5,084 bases of DNA from contig JAEDML010000089.1 of assembly GCA_016303035.1 (NCBI GenBank), positions 1 through 5,084 on the forward strand. Direction: 5' to 3'. Numbering within the stretch: the first letter of the stretch is position 1; every line of letters begins with the position of its first letter. Positions 1-5,084 of the stretch are shown in pieces. The DNA comes from Clostridiaceae bacterium. Its GTDB lineage: Bacteria; Bacillota; Clostridia; Oscillospirales; Acutalibacteraceae. A program made the position numbers and the translations under genes. Below the pieces are notes generated by a model. It worked only from the letters and a program-made list of their open reading frames with translations. It had not been told where the DNA came from and did not search any database.

Positions 1-81
1 CGCGTCCTTGCCGTTAAGAGCACCGAAGCTATGCAGATGCTTGAAAAACAGCTTGAAGCCGCCGGTGTTTTAAAAGAATGA
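1..81 (+). CDS. rnpA: Ribonuclease P protein component, C-terminal end (partial)
   Basis: Only the last 26 codons and the TGA stop are in the window; the gene begins upstream. RnpA is the protein subunit of RNase P, which removes the 5' leader of precursor tRNAs. The visible peptide is an amphipathic helix ending in EKQLEAAGVLKE, which fits the C-terminal helix of clostridial RnpA proteins (often ending in a KAGLL-like segment). The identification rests mainly on context: rnpA is the standard gene directly before yidD and yidC, and here its stop codon overlaps the yidD start (ATGA). The catalytic RNR region lies outside the window, so the sequence alone would not identify it. Confidence 0.85.
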   Translation, partial: RVLAVKSTEAMQMLEKQLEAAGVLKE

Positions 82-326
82 CCTTTATGAGCAAGCTTCT
101 TATAAAACTTATCGAGTTTTATCAAAAAAACATTTCTCCCGCAAAAATACCCTGCTGCCGTTTTACGCCGACCTGTTCGGCTTATGCGATAGAGGCGCTT
201 AGGGTTCACGGTTTTTTTAAGGGCACCGCGCTTAGCATATGGCGTATACTCAGGTGTAATCCGCTGTGCCGGGGCGGATACGATCCTGTCCCCGAAAAGG
301 GAGAAAAATTCAAATTTAAAAAATAA
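78..326 (+). CDS. yidD: Membrane protein insertion efficiency factor YidD
   Basis: This 82-residue protein belongs to the small YidD family, which is peripheral at the inner face of the membrane and assists YidC-dependent insertion of membrane proteins. Both family signatures are intact: CRFTPTCSAYAIEA at residues 27-40 and RILRCNPLCRGGYDPVP at residues 56-72, with cysteines at 26, 27, 33, 60 and 64. The N-terminal 20 residues form the usual amphipathic helix and the C-terminus is lysine-rich. The start at 78 overlaps the rnpA stop by 4 bases, suggesting coupled translation. The in-frame ATG at 87 would give MSKLLIKLIEFYQK, closer to typical family N-termini, and is an equally possible start, with a weak AAAAGA upstream. 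There is no good Shine-Dalgarno sequence for either. Length is normal for the family. Confidence 0.95.
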   Translation: MTFMSKLLIKLIEFYQKNISPAKIPCCRFTPTCSAYAIEALRVHGFFKGTALSIWRILRCNPLCRGGYDPVPEKGEKFKFKK

Positions 327-341
327 GAGTTTAATTTTTGT

Positions 342-383
342 TGCCGCTATGAAGACTTGATTAGAATTGACATTTCAGCGGCA
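342..383 (+). repeat. Inverted repeat in the yidC leader
   Basis: TGCCGCT (342-348) and AGCGGCA (377-383) are perfect 7-base inverted copies separated by 28 bases; in RNA a U-G pair at 341/384 could add an eighth. The 3' arm ends four bases before the GGAG at 388-391 that I assign as the yidC ribosome binding site, so a hairpin could affect yidC translation. No run of T follows, so it is not a terminator. A chance origin cannot be excluded for a 7-base match. Confidence 0.4.
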
Positions 384-387
384 GAAT

Positions 388-400
388 GGAGAATACGATG
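388..400 (+). promoter_or_regulatory. Ribosome binding site that decides the yidC start
   Basis: GGAG at 388-391 lies six bases before the ATG at 398. The earlier in-frame ATG at 386 has no purine-rich motif at a workable distance and itself overlaps this GGAG. This favours 398 as the true yidC start, four residues shorter than the longest reading. Confidence 0.65.
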
Positions 401-1327
401 CAAGCCCTTTTTAACATCATAAATAAGCCGTTAGGCTGGGTACTTGAATTTTTCGCCGGACTTTTCGGCGGAAATTTCGCCGCCGCCGTTTTCGTTTTTA
501 CACTTGTAATAAACCTTGCGCTTATACCGTTAAGCATAAAAAGTCAGAAATCGTCGGTACAGCAGACCCGTATAAAGCCTAAGCTGGACGAGCTTAAAAA
601 GCGTTACGGAGATGATAAGCAAAAGTACGCCGAGGCAACTCAGGAGCTGTACAAACAGGAAAATGTTTCCATGTCGGGCGGATGCCTGCCGATGATTCTC
701 CGTCTGGTTATAATGATGAGCATTTATTGGCTTATAATGCAGCCTATGACTTATCTTATGCATATTTCGGCAGATACTATAAAGGAAGCCGCTGAAGCGC
801 TTAATATTGCTACCAACAAGAGCGGATACGAACTGTTGCTTATCGACGCAATTAAAAAAGCACCGTCGGATTTTCCCGAAATTGCAGGCAAGCTTAACGA
901 AATTAACTTTAATTTCTTAGGCATAAACCTTACGCAAACACCCAAATTCTCGGTCGATATTTTCCATGACGCTCAGCGTATCTGGCTTATACCGATTTTG
1001 GCATTCGCGGCGCAGATGCTTACAAGCGTGCTTTCGCTTATTATGCAGAAGAAGCAAAATCCCGATGCGCCGAATATGGCGGGAATGATGCTCACAATGC
1101 CGCTGTTATCGCTCTTTATCGGCTTTACGCTTCCGGGCGGCGTAGGCTTTTACTGGATTTGTTCTTCGCTCGTCGGCGGATTGCTTCAGGTTGCGCTTCA
1201 GATTTTTTACGGACCGCATAAAATGCTTTCGCGCGAGCGCTGTAAGGAGCTTGTAAAGGAATGTGATTTTGAAGCGGGTCAGATAAAAAAGCTTTCCGCT
1301 TCCGATTCGGCTGCCGAAACAAAATAA
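398..1327 (+). CDS. yidC: Membrane protein insertase YidC/Oxa1 family
   Basis: This 309-residue protein inserts membrane proteins, alone or with SecYEG. It has the five-helix Gram-positive layout: an N-terminal amphipathic stretch, then helices near 26-46, 95-115, 195-216, 228-244 and 250-270. A charged cytoplasmic helical hairpin (47-90) contains RIKPKLDELKKRYGDDKQKY. The loop between the second and third helices is about 80 residues. Family motifs include GGCLPM (94-99), IPL-IK (43-48), QP-TYLM (115-121) and GVGFYW (248-253). No lipobox cysteine is present, unlike B. subtilis SpoIIIJ. The usual groove arginine of the first helix appears to be Asn39 (AAC at 512-514), while Arg102 occupies a place usually held by glutamine. 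The start at 398 is chosen for its ribosome binding site; 386 is the alternative. It lies between yidD and jag, the standard order. Confidence 0.95.
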   Translation: MQALFNIINKPLGWVLEFFAGLFGGNFAAAVFVFTLVINLALIPLSIKSQKSSVQQTRIKPKLDELKKRYGDDKQKYAEATQELYKQENVSMSGGCLPMILRLVIMMSIYWLIMQPMTYLMHISADTIKEAAEALNIATNKSGYELLLIDAIKKAPSDFPEIAGKLNEINFNFLGINLTQTPKFSVDIFHDAQRIWLIPILAFAAQMLTSVLSLIMQKKQNPDAPNMAGMMLTMPLLSLFIGFTLPGGVGFYWICSSLVGGLLQVALQIFYGPHKMLSRERCKELVKECDFEAGQIKKLSASDSAAETK

Positions 1328-1329
1328 AC

Positions 1330-1346
1330 AGGAGGGAAATTTCTTG
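1330..1346 (+). promoter_or_regulatory. Ribosome binding site and TTG start of jag
   Basis: A perfect AGGAGG at 1330-1335 stands eight bases before TTG at 1344. No ATG or GTG in the same frame is nearby, so the TTG is the start. The site lies within the 16-base gap after the yidC stop. Confidence 0.85.
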
Positions 1347-2303
1347 ATAAAAGAAGCAAGAGGCTTCGGTTCTACAATTGACGAAGCAAAGGAAAACGCC
1401 ATTGCAAATTTAAACGCGTCACCCGACGATGATATACAGTTTGAAGTTATAGCCACGCCCAAAAAGAAAACCTTGGGACTCTTCGGCGGCTGTAAGGCAG
1501 AGGTTAGGGTGTATGTTGAACTGCCCGATGAAAAACCAAAGACCGTCAAAAAATCGGCTAAGAAAAACGATAATATTAAGGCAAAAAAAGCCGAAATTTC
1601 CGAAAAAAAGGCAGTTAAGGCAGGCAATGAAAAGCCTGAAAAGAAAAAGGAAGAGGTTTCGGAAAATTACGGCGGCTTCGGCGAGGCTGTGGACGCCGAA
1701 AGTCTTGCGCCCGATTCACGCGCGGCAAGGGCGGTTGCTTATTTAAGAACTATTTTGGCGGCTCTCGGCTGTGAAAATGTTTCAATAAAGGTTGCCGAAA
1801 AGGAAAACGCGGCGCTTATTTCGCTTGACGGCGAGGGTCTCGGCGTTATTATCGGTCACCGCGGCGAAACGCTTGATTCGGTACAGTACCTTACGGGTCT
1901 TGCCTCCAACAACGGCGGCGGATATTACAAGGTTTCAATAAATATCGGAAATTACCGCGAAAAACGCGAACAGACGTTGCGCAGTCTTGCAAAACGCGTA
2001 TCCGAACAGGTTTTAAGGACCGGGCGCAGCCGCAGTCTCGAACCTATGAATCCGTATGAACGCCGTGTTATTCATACCGCGGTTCAGGATATTGAAGGGG
2101 TTGTTTCGGCATCCTTCGGCGATGGTGCAGGCCGCAGGGTTGTTATCGCTCCCGAGGGTGCGGAAATCCGTCCGCCGAGAAATTACGACCGCCGCGACCG
2201 TTCAAGAGGACGCGACCGCAGACCGAGCAGTACGGTTTCTTCGGTACCCACCAGGGAGCCGAAGCGTGACAGCGATCTTCCGCTTTACGGCAAAATAAAA
2301 TAA
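1344..2303 (+). CDS. jag: RNA-binding protein Jag/KhpB (Jag_N, KH and R3H domains)
   Basis: This 319-residue protein is a Jag (KhpB/EloR) family RNA-binding protein; relatives in streptococci act with KhpA in cell elongation and division. Domains in order: Jag_N at about 2-59, with KKTLGLFGGCKAEVRVYV near its end; a lysine-rich disordered linker at about 61-108; a KH domain at about 128-203 with the GxxG loop as GHRG (171-174) inside IIGHRGETLDSVQYL; and an R3H domain at about 208-270 with R240 and H244 in ERRVIH. An arginine-rich tail (276-308) follows, ending in DLPLYGKIK. B. subtilis Jag is about 208 residues, so the linker and tail account for the extra length. The TTG start has a perfect Shine-Dalgarno sequence. 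It follows yidC by 16 bases and is surely co-transcribed with it; a terminator follows the stop. Confidence 0.93.
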   Translation: MIKEARGFGSTIDEAKENAIANLNASPDDDIQFEVIATPKKKTLGLFGGCKAEVRVYVELPDEKPKTVKKSAKKNDNIKAKKAEISEKKAVKAGNEKPEKKKEEVSENYGGFGEAVDAESLAPDSRAARAVAYLRTILAALGCENVSIKVAEKENAALISLDGEGLGVIIGHRGETLDSVQYLTGLASNNGGGYYKVSINIGNYREKREQTLRSLAKRVSEQVLRTGRSRSLEPMNPYERRVIHTAVQDIEGVVSASFGDGAGRRVVIAPEGAEIRPPRNYDRRDRSRGRDRRPSSTVSSVPTREPKRDSDLPLYGKIK

Positions 2304-2306
2304 ATT

Positions 2307-2338
2307 AAAAATCCGGCGGTTTTAAGCCGGATTTTTTT
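2307..2338 (+). terminator. Intrinsic terminator after jag
   Basis: ATCCGGC (2311-2317) pairs with GCCGGAT (2326-2332) around an eight-base loop and is followed by seven T (2332-2338); flanking AAAA and TTTT can lengthen the stem. It begins four bases after the jag stop and ends the rnpA-yidD-yidC-jag transcript. No minus-strand gene converges on it. Confidence 0.93.
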
Positions 2339-2367
2339 AACGCTTTATACCGTATCGGAAATAAAAA

Positions 2368-2396
2368 TTGACAAAACAGTCTTTTCTGATTATAAT
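2368..2396 (+). promoter_or_regulatory. Sigma-A type promoter for murA
   Basis: TTGACA (2368-2373) and TATAAT (2391-2396) both match the housekeeping consensus exactly and are 17 bases apart, the optimal spacing. An A-rich stretch (GAAATAAAAA, 2358-2367) lies directly upstream and could act as an UP-like element. Transcription should start near 2402-2404. A TG at 2387-2388 is one base off the extended -10 position. The promoter sits just after the jag terminator, so murA forms its own unit. Confidence 0.92.
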
Positions 2397-2402
2397 TAGT
2401 AT

Positions 2403-2498
2403 TGTCATTTTGGATTAGGGCATAATAATCATAGCATTAAGACCGATGGGGACGAACCGCCCGAAAACATAAAAAAGTTTTGACTGGAAGTGCCTGAT
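2403..2498 (+). other. murA 5' untranslated leader
   Basis: About 95 bases separate the predicted transcription start from the murA start. I searched it for strong hairpins, a terminator-like T run and known riboswitch cores and found none. The best pairings are short and weak, such as AAAAC (2464-2468) with GTTTT (2477-2481). The end holds the likely ribosome binding site GGAAG (2486-2490). Confidence 0.55.
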
Positions 2499-3785
2499 TT
2501 GGATAAATTCGTGATAAACGGCGGCAAGCCGCTTAAAGGTATGGTTCGCATAAGCGGCGCAAAAAACGCGGCGGTTGCGATTTTGCCTGCGGTATTGCTT
2601 GCCGACGAACCTTGTACAATTGAAAATCTTCCTAACATATCGGATGTTACCGCAATTTACCGCATTTTAAGCGATCTCGGAGCGCAGGTAAGGGTTAAAA
2701 ACAAATCTACGGTTGAAATCGACCCCCGTCATGCAAATTCCTTTGTCGTTTCTAAGCAGATGGCGGCAGGTATGCGCGCCTCAAGTTACTTTTTGGGCGC
2801 TCTGCTCGGCAGAATGCGCCGCGCAAGGGTTGCGCCTCCCGGCGGATGCGATTTCGGCGTGCGTCCTATTGACCAGCATATAAAGGGCTTTGAAGCGCTC
2901 GGCGCTAAGGTCGTTATTGAAAACGGAATGGTAGAAGCAAGGGCCGAAGCGTTAAGCGGCTGCTCTGTGTATCTCGATGTTGTTTCGGTGGGCGCTACCA
3001 TCAACATTATGCTTGCCGCGGCAAAGGCGCCCGGGCTTACGGTTATCGAAAACGCCGCAAGGGAACCGCATATAGTCGACCTTGCAAATTTTCTTAATTC
3101 TATCGGTGCCAATATTATGGGCGCCGGAACAGGCGTTATTAAAATACGCGGAGTAGAGCATCTCGGCGGTACGACATACAGTATAATTCCCGATCAGATT
3201 GAGGCAGGTACCTATATGGTTGCCGCCGCTGCTACAAAGGGCGATGTGCTTATTACCAATGTTACGCCAAAGCATCTTGAGTCTATTGCGGCAAAGCTTG
3301 CCGAAACAGGGGCGGAAATTACCGAGTATGACGAGTCGGTAAGGGTTAGTATGAATTGCCGTCCGCATAAATGCAATGTTAAAACAATGCCTCACCCCGG
3401 ATTTCCGACCGATATGCAGCCGCAGATTGCAACGCTACTTTCGGTTGCCGACGGTACAAGCATTATTACCGAGGGCGTATGGGACAGCCGTTTCCGTTAT
3501 ACCGACCAGCTTACCCTTATGGGGGCAGATATACAGGTCGACGGTAAAATGGCGGTAATAACAGGGGTAGAAAGATTAAGTCCCGCACCCGTAAGAGCGG
3601 TGGATTTAAGAGCAGGTGCCGCAATGATTATTGCGGGTCTGATGGCCGACGGCGTTACCGAGGTAGACAATATTGTTCATATAGACCGCGGCTATGAGGA
3701 TATTGTTGAAAAATTCACGGCTCTGGGAGCCGATATACGCCGCGTTCCGGCCGAACCGGCGGCAGAGCTTTTAAAACAGGCATAA
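2499..3785 (+). CDS. murA: UDP-N-acetylglucosamine 1-carboxyvinyltransferase
   Basis: MurA transfers enolpyruvate from phosphoenolpyruvate to UDP-GlcNAc, the first committed step of peptidoglycan synthesis, in the cytoplasm. The 428-residue protein is full length and keeps the active-site set: K22 and N23 in SGAKNA, catalytic Cys117 in PPGGCDFGVRPIDQH (equivalent to E. coli Cys115, the fosfomycin target), R122, D305 in FPTDMQ, R331 in DSRFRY, DLRAG at 369-373 and R397 in HIDRGYE. A cysteine rather than aspartate at 117 predicts fosfomycin-sensitive chemistry. I place the start at TTG 2499, giving MDKFVINGGKPLKG as in many clostridial homologues, eight bases after GGAAG (2486-2490). GTG at 2490 would add three residues but overlaps that motif. 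Clostridia often carry two MurA paralogues, and the sequence alone does not say which this is. It has its own promoter and terminator. Confidence 0.97.
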   Translation: MDKFVINGGKPLKGMVRISGAKNAAVAILPAVLLADEPCTIENLPNISDVTAIYRILSDLGAQVRVKNKSTVEIDPRHANSFVVSKQMAAGMRASSYFLGALLGRMRRARVAPPGGCDFGVRPIDQHIKGFEALGAKVVIENGMVEARAEALSGCSVYLDVVSVGATINIMLAAAKAPGLTVIENAAREPHIVDLANFLNSIGANIMGAGTGVIKIRGVEHLGGTTYSIIPDQIEAGTYMVAAAATKGDVLITNVTPKHLESIAAKLAETGAEITEYDESVRVSMNCRPHKCNVKTMPHPGFPTDMQPQIATLLSVADGTSIITEGVWDSRFRYTDQLTLMGADIQVDGKMAVITGVERLSPAPVRAVDLRAGAAMIIAGLMADGVTEVDNIVHIDRGYEDIVEKFTALGADIRRVPAEPAAELLKQA

Positions 3786-3808
3786 CCGGCAGTAATGCCG
3801 GTTTTTTT
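3784..3808 (+). terminator. Intrinsic terminator overlapping the murA stop
   Basis: AACCGGCA (3784-3791) pairs perfectly with TGCCGGTT (3796-3803) around a GTAA loop, which is a GNRA-type tetraloop in RNA, followed by a T run (3802-3808). The 5' arm includes the last two bases of the murA TAA. Only six bases separate the T run from the walJ ribosome binding site, so it may work as a partial terminator that lowers walJ-rlmH expression relative to murA. Confidence 0.9.
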
Positions 3809-3814
3809 ATATAC

Positions 3815-3829
3815 GGAGGGGTTGCATTG
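3815..3829 (+). promoter_or_regulatory. Ribosome binding site and TTG start of walJ
   Basis: GGAGG (3815-3819, extended by GG) lies seven bases before TTG at 3827. This supports the TTG as the start; the resulting N-terminus (MSRLCPLYSGSTGNS) matches the family, which begins just before the SGSTGN motif. Confidence 0.85.
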
Positions 3830-4615
3830 TCAAGACTTTGTCCGCTTTACAGCGGTTCTACGGGAAACAGTACATATATCGGAACCGAAAAGGGCGGAAT
3901 ACTTATAGATGCAGGCGCGTCTATGAAGGGAATCTGCTGTGCGCTTGAACGCGCCGGGGGAGATTACAGAGAAATTGCGGCGGTTTTTGTAACCCATGAG
4001 CATTCCGACCATATAAAGGGCCTTTCGGTGTTCTTAAAAAGCACAGGCGTTCCGCTTGCGGCGTCATCAAAAACGCTTGAAGCGCTGGCGAATAGCGGTA
4101 AAATACCTGCCGGTATAAAAACCATAGCGGCGGATGAGGGGGATACCGAAATCTGCGGAATCACCGTAAAACGCTTTGCCACAAGCCATGACTGCGAGGG
4201 CTCGAGCGGATATGTACTTTGCCTGCCTGACGGTAAAAGGGCGGCGGTATGTACCGACCTCGGCGTTATGACAGAGGAGGTAAGAAACGCCGTTTCGGGG
4301 TGTGATACCGTGCTTATAGAATCCAATCACGATATTGAAATGCTTAAAAAAGGTCCCTATCCTCCTCCGCTTAAAATGCGTATACTCTCGGAAAAAGGAC
4401 ATTTATCGAACTATGCCTGCGCGTCGGAGCTTTGCGGTCTTCTTAAATCAGGCACTACCCATTTTCTGCTCGGACATTTAAGCCGGCACAACAATCTGCC
4501 TATGCTCGCCCAAAAGGCGGCCGAGGACGCACTTATCGACATCGGCGCACTAAACGGCAGGGACTATACGCTAAGCGTTGCTTCGCCCGAAAGAAACGGG
4601 GTGACGGTGTTTTGA
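3827..4615 (+). CDS. walJ: Metallo-beta-lactamase fold protein, WalJ/YycJ family
   Basis: This 262-residue protein matches B. subtilis WalJ (YycJ, about 264 residues) along its length. Members are metal-dependent hydrolases; YycJ proteins have been reported as 5'-3' DNA exonucleases linked to replication, division or mismatch repair, so a nuclease role is inferred from the family. The metal-binding set is complete: THEHSDH with H57, H59, D61 and H62; H121 in TSHD; D144 in CTDLG; and H217 in GHLS. Other family motifs are SGSTGN (9-14), ESNHD (165-169), YP--LK-RILS (178-188) and GHLSN (191-195). There is no signal peptide, so it is cytoplasmic. It carries ten cysteines, more than I recall for the Bacillus protein. 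No walRK genes are nearby, unlike in Bacillus. The stop overlaps the rlmH start by 4 bases. Confidence 0.9.
   Translation: MSRLCPLYSGSTGNSTYIGTEKGGILIDAGASMKGICCALERAGGDYREIAAVFVTHEHSDHIKGLSVFLKSTGVPLAASSKTLEALANSGKIPAGIKTIAADEGDTEICGITVKRFATSHDCEGSSGYVLCLPDGKRAAVCTDLGVMTEEVRNAVSGCDTVLIESNHDIEMLKKGPYPPPLKMRILSEKGHLSNYACASELCGLLKSGTTHFLLGHLSRHNNLPMLAQKAAEDALIDIGALNGRDYTLSVASPERNGVTVF
4598..4614 (+). promoter_or_regulatory. Ribosome binding site and TTG start of rlmH
   Basis: GGGGTGA (4598-4604), one mismatch from GAGGTGA, lies inside the end of walJ seven bases before the TTG at 4612. The TTGA overlap with the walJ stop suggests coupled translation. The N-terminus MTKVTVIALGKLKEKYLRD agrees with the family. 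Confidence 0.75.
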
Positions 4616-5084
4616 CAAAGGTCACCGTAATAGCACTCGGAAAACTAAAGGAAAAATATCTTCGCGACGCTTCCGATGAATATATCAAGCGCCTTTCGCG
4701 CTACTGCAAGCTGGAAATTGCCGAATTGGAGCCGATAAGGCTTTCTGAAAATCCGTCAAAATCCGAAATAAACGCGGCGCTTGAAAAGGAAGCCGTTTTA
4801 ATAGAGAAAAAAATACCTAAAGATACTCTGCTTGTCGCCCTTTGTATCGAGGGCGGACAGATTACGAGCGAGCAGCTGTCAAAGACGGTAGAGAAGGCGG
4901 AAATGCATTCCGGAGGAATTACATTTGTTATAGGCAGCTCCTTCGGTTTAGCAGAGCGCGTAAAGAAAAGCGCGGATATTTGTATGTCGTTTTCAAGGAT
5001 GACATTTCCGCATCAGCTTTTCCGTATAATGCTTCTTGAGCAGATTTACAGAGCCTTTAAAATAGAGGAGGGCGGAGCCTATCA
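4612..5084 (+). CDS. rlmH: 23S rRNA (pseudouridine-1915-N3)-methyltransferase RlmH (3' end cut off)
   Basis: RlmH is a small SPOUT-class methyltransferase that works as a dimer and uses S-adenosylmethionine to methylate pseudouridine 1915 of 23S rRNA in assembled ribosomes. The window holds 157 complete codons plus two bases (CA) of the next, which fits the conserved C-terminal Tyr-His-Lys ending; the usual length is about 159, so only some two residues and the stop are missing. Motifs: IALGKLKEKY near the N-terminus, the knot region FVIGSSFGL (105-113), and SFSRMTFPHQLFRIMLLEQI (126-145) followed by YRAFKI (146-151). Two positions differ from what I expect: EGGQ (80-83) where relatives have EGK, and IGSS where relatives often have IGGS. 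It is co-transcribed with walJ, as in many Firmicutes. Confidence 0.94.
   Translation, partial: MTKVTVIALGKLKEKYLRDASDEYIKRLSRYCKLEIAELEPIRLSENPSKSEINAALEKEAVLIEKKIPKDTLLVALCIEGGQITSEQLSKTVEKAEMHSGGITFVIGSSFGLAERVKKSADICMSFSRMTFPHQLFRIMLLEQIYRAFKIEEGGAY

Noticed and set aside
386..388. ATG at 386 as the yidC start
   Set aside because: It has no Shine-Dalgarno sequence upstream, whereas ATG 398 has GGAG six bases before it. It remains possible.
367..396. TTGACA at 367-372 as a promoter for yidC
   Set aside because: No -10 match lies at 16-18 bases, and a start there would fall at or after the yidC start codon. TTTAAT at 330-335 also lacks a good -35 at normal spacing.
357..422. A short TTG-started frame overlapping the yidC start that could be a leader peptide
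   Set aside because: Its reading is only about 21 codons with no Shine-Dalgarno sequence and no recognisable arrest motif.
1106..1627. A 173-codon open frame on the minus strand across the end of yidC and the start of jag
   Set aside because: It lies wholly opposite two well-supported genes, has no ribosome binding site that I can see, and its translation is a low-complexity shadow of the lysine-rich jag linker.
2446..2472. Eight-codon upstream reading frame (MGTNRPKT) in the murA leader
   Set aside because: It has no real ribosome binding site and no stalling-type or biased codon content, so it is most likely chance.
2952..3395. A 147-codon open frame on the minus strand inside murA
   Set aside because: It is antisense to highly conserved murA coding sequence and shows no recognisable domain; similar shadows occur opposite walJ (3964-4326 and 4067-4402).
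3660..3783. Internal promoter at the end of murA for walJ-rlmH
   Set aside because: TAGACA at 3664 and TTGAAA at 3706 resemble -35 boxes, but neither has a -10 box at acceptable spacing.
4842..5039. A 65-codon open frame in a second reading frame inside rlmH
   Set aside because: It overlaps the conserved RlmH knot region in another frame and resembles no known protein.

Overview
The window is a fully plus-strand, gene-dense stretch of core bacterial chromosome. It most resembles a low-to-moderate G+C Gram-positive of the class Clostridia (Oscillospiraceae/Ruminococcaceae-like). The reasons are the rnpA-yidD-yidC-jag order, a short five-helix YidC without the large periplasmic domain of Gram-negatives, a KH/R3H Jag protein, WalJ- and RlmH-type neighbours, strong Shine-Dalgarno sequences, heavy use of TTG starts and a textbook sigma-A promoter. 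The lineage is inferred from these traits; no 16S or database comparison was possible.

Region 1 (1-2338) is the classic cluster found near the replication origin. It holds the last 26 codons of rnpA (RNase P protein), yidD overlapping it by 4 bases, yidC (membrane protein insertase) and jag/khpB (KH-R3H RNA-binding protein), closed by a clear intrinsic terminator. YidD and YidC work together in membrane protein insertion. Jag is the usual co-transcribed partner of YidC and binds RNA.

Region 2 (2339-3808) is an independent transcription unit. A perfect-consensus promoter (TTGACA, 17 bases, TATAAT) and a leader of about 95 bases precede murA, the first committed enzyme of peptidoglycan synthesis. 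A second intrinsic terminator overlaps the murA stop codon.

Region 3 (3809-5084) holds walJ (metallo-beta-lactamase-fold nuclease family) and rlmH (23S rRNA pseudouridine methyltransferase), overlapping by 4 bases; rlmH is cut by the window end about two codons before its expected stop. There is no room for a promoter between the murA terminator and the walJ ribosome binding site, so these two genes probably depend on read-through from murA or on an unseen internal promoter.

Nothing here looks like an undescribed multi-gene system, mobile element, CRISPR array or defence locus. The points most worth checking are within known genes. The conserved groove arginine of YidC is replaced by asparagine, with a possible compensating arginine on the next helix. 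The murA terminator sits directly upstream of walJ. Jag has a long lysine-rich linker and an arginine-rich tail. The longest gene-free stretch is 195 bases (2304-2498) and is accounted for by terminator, promoter and leader.
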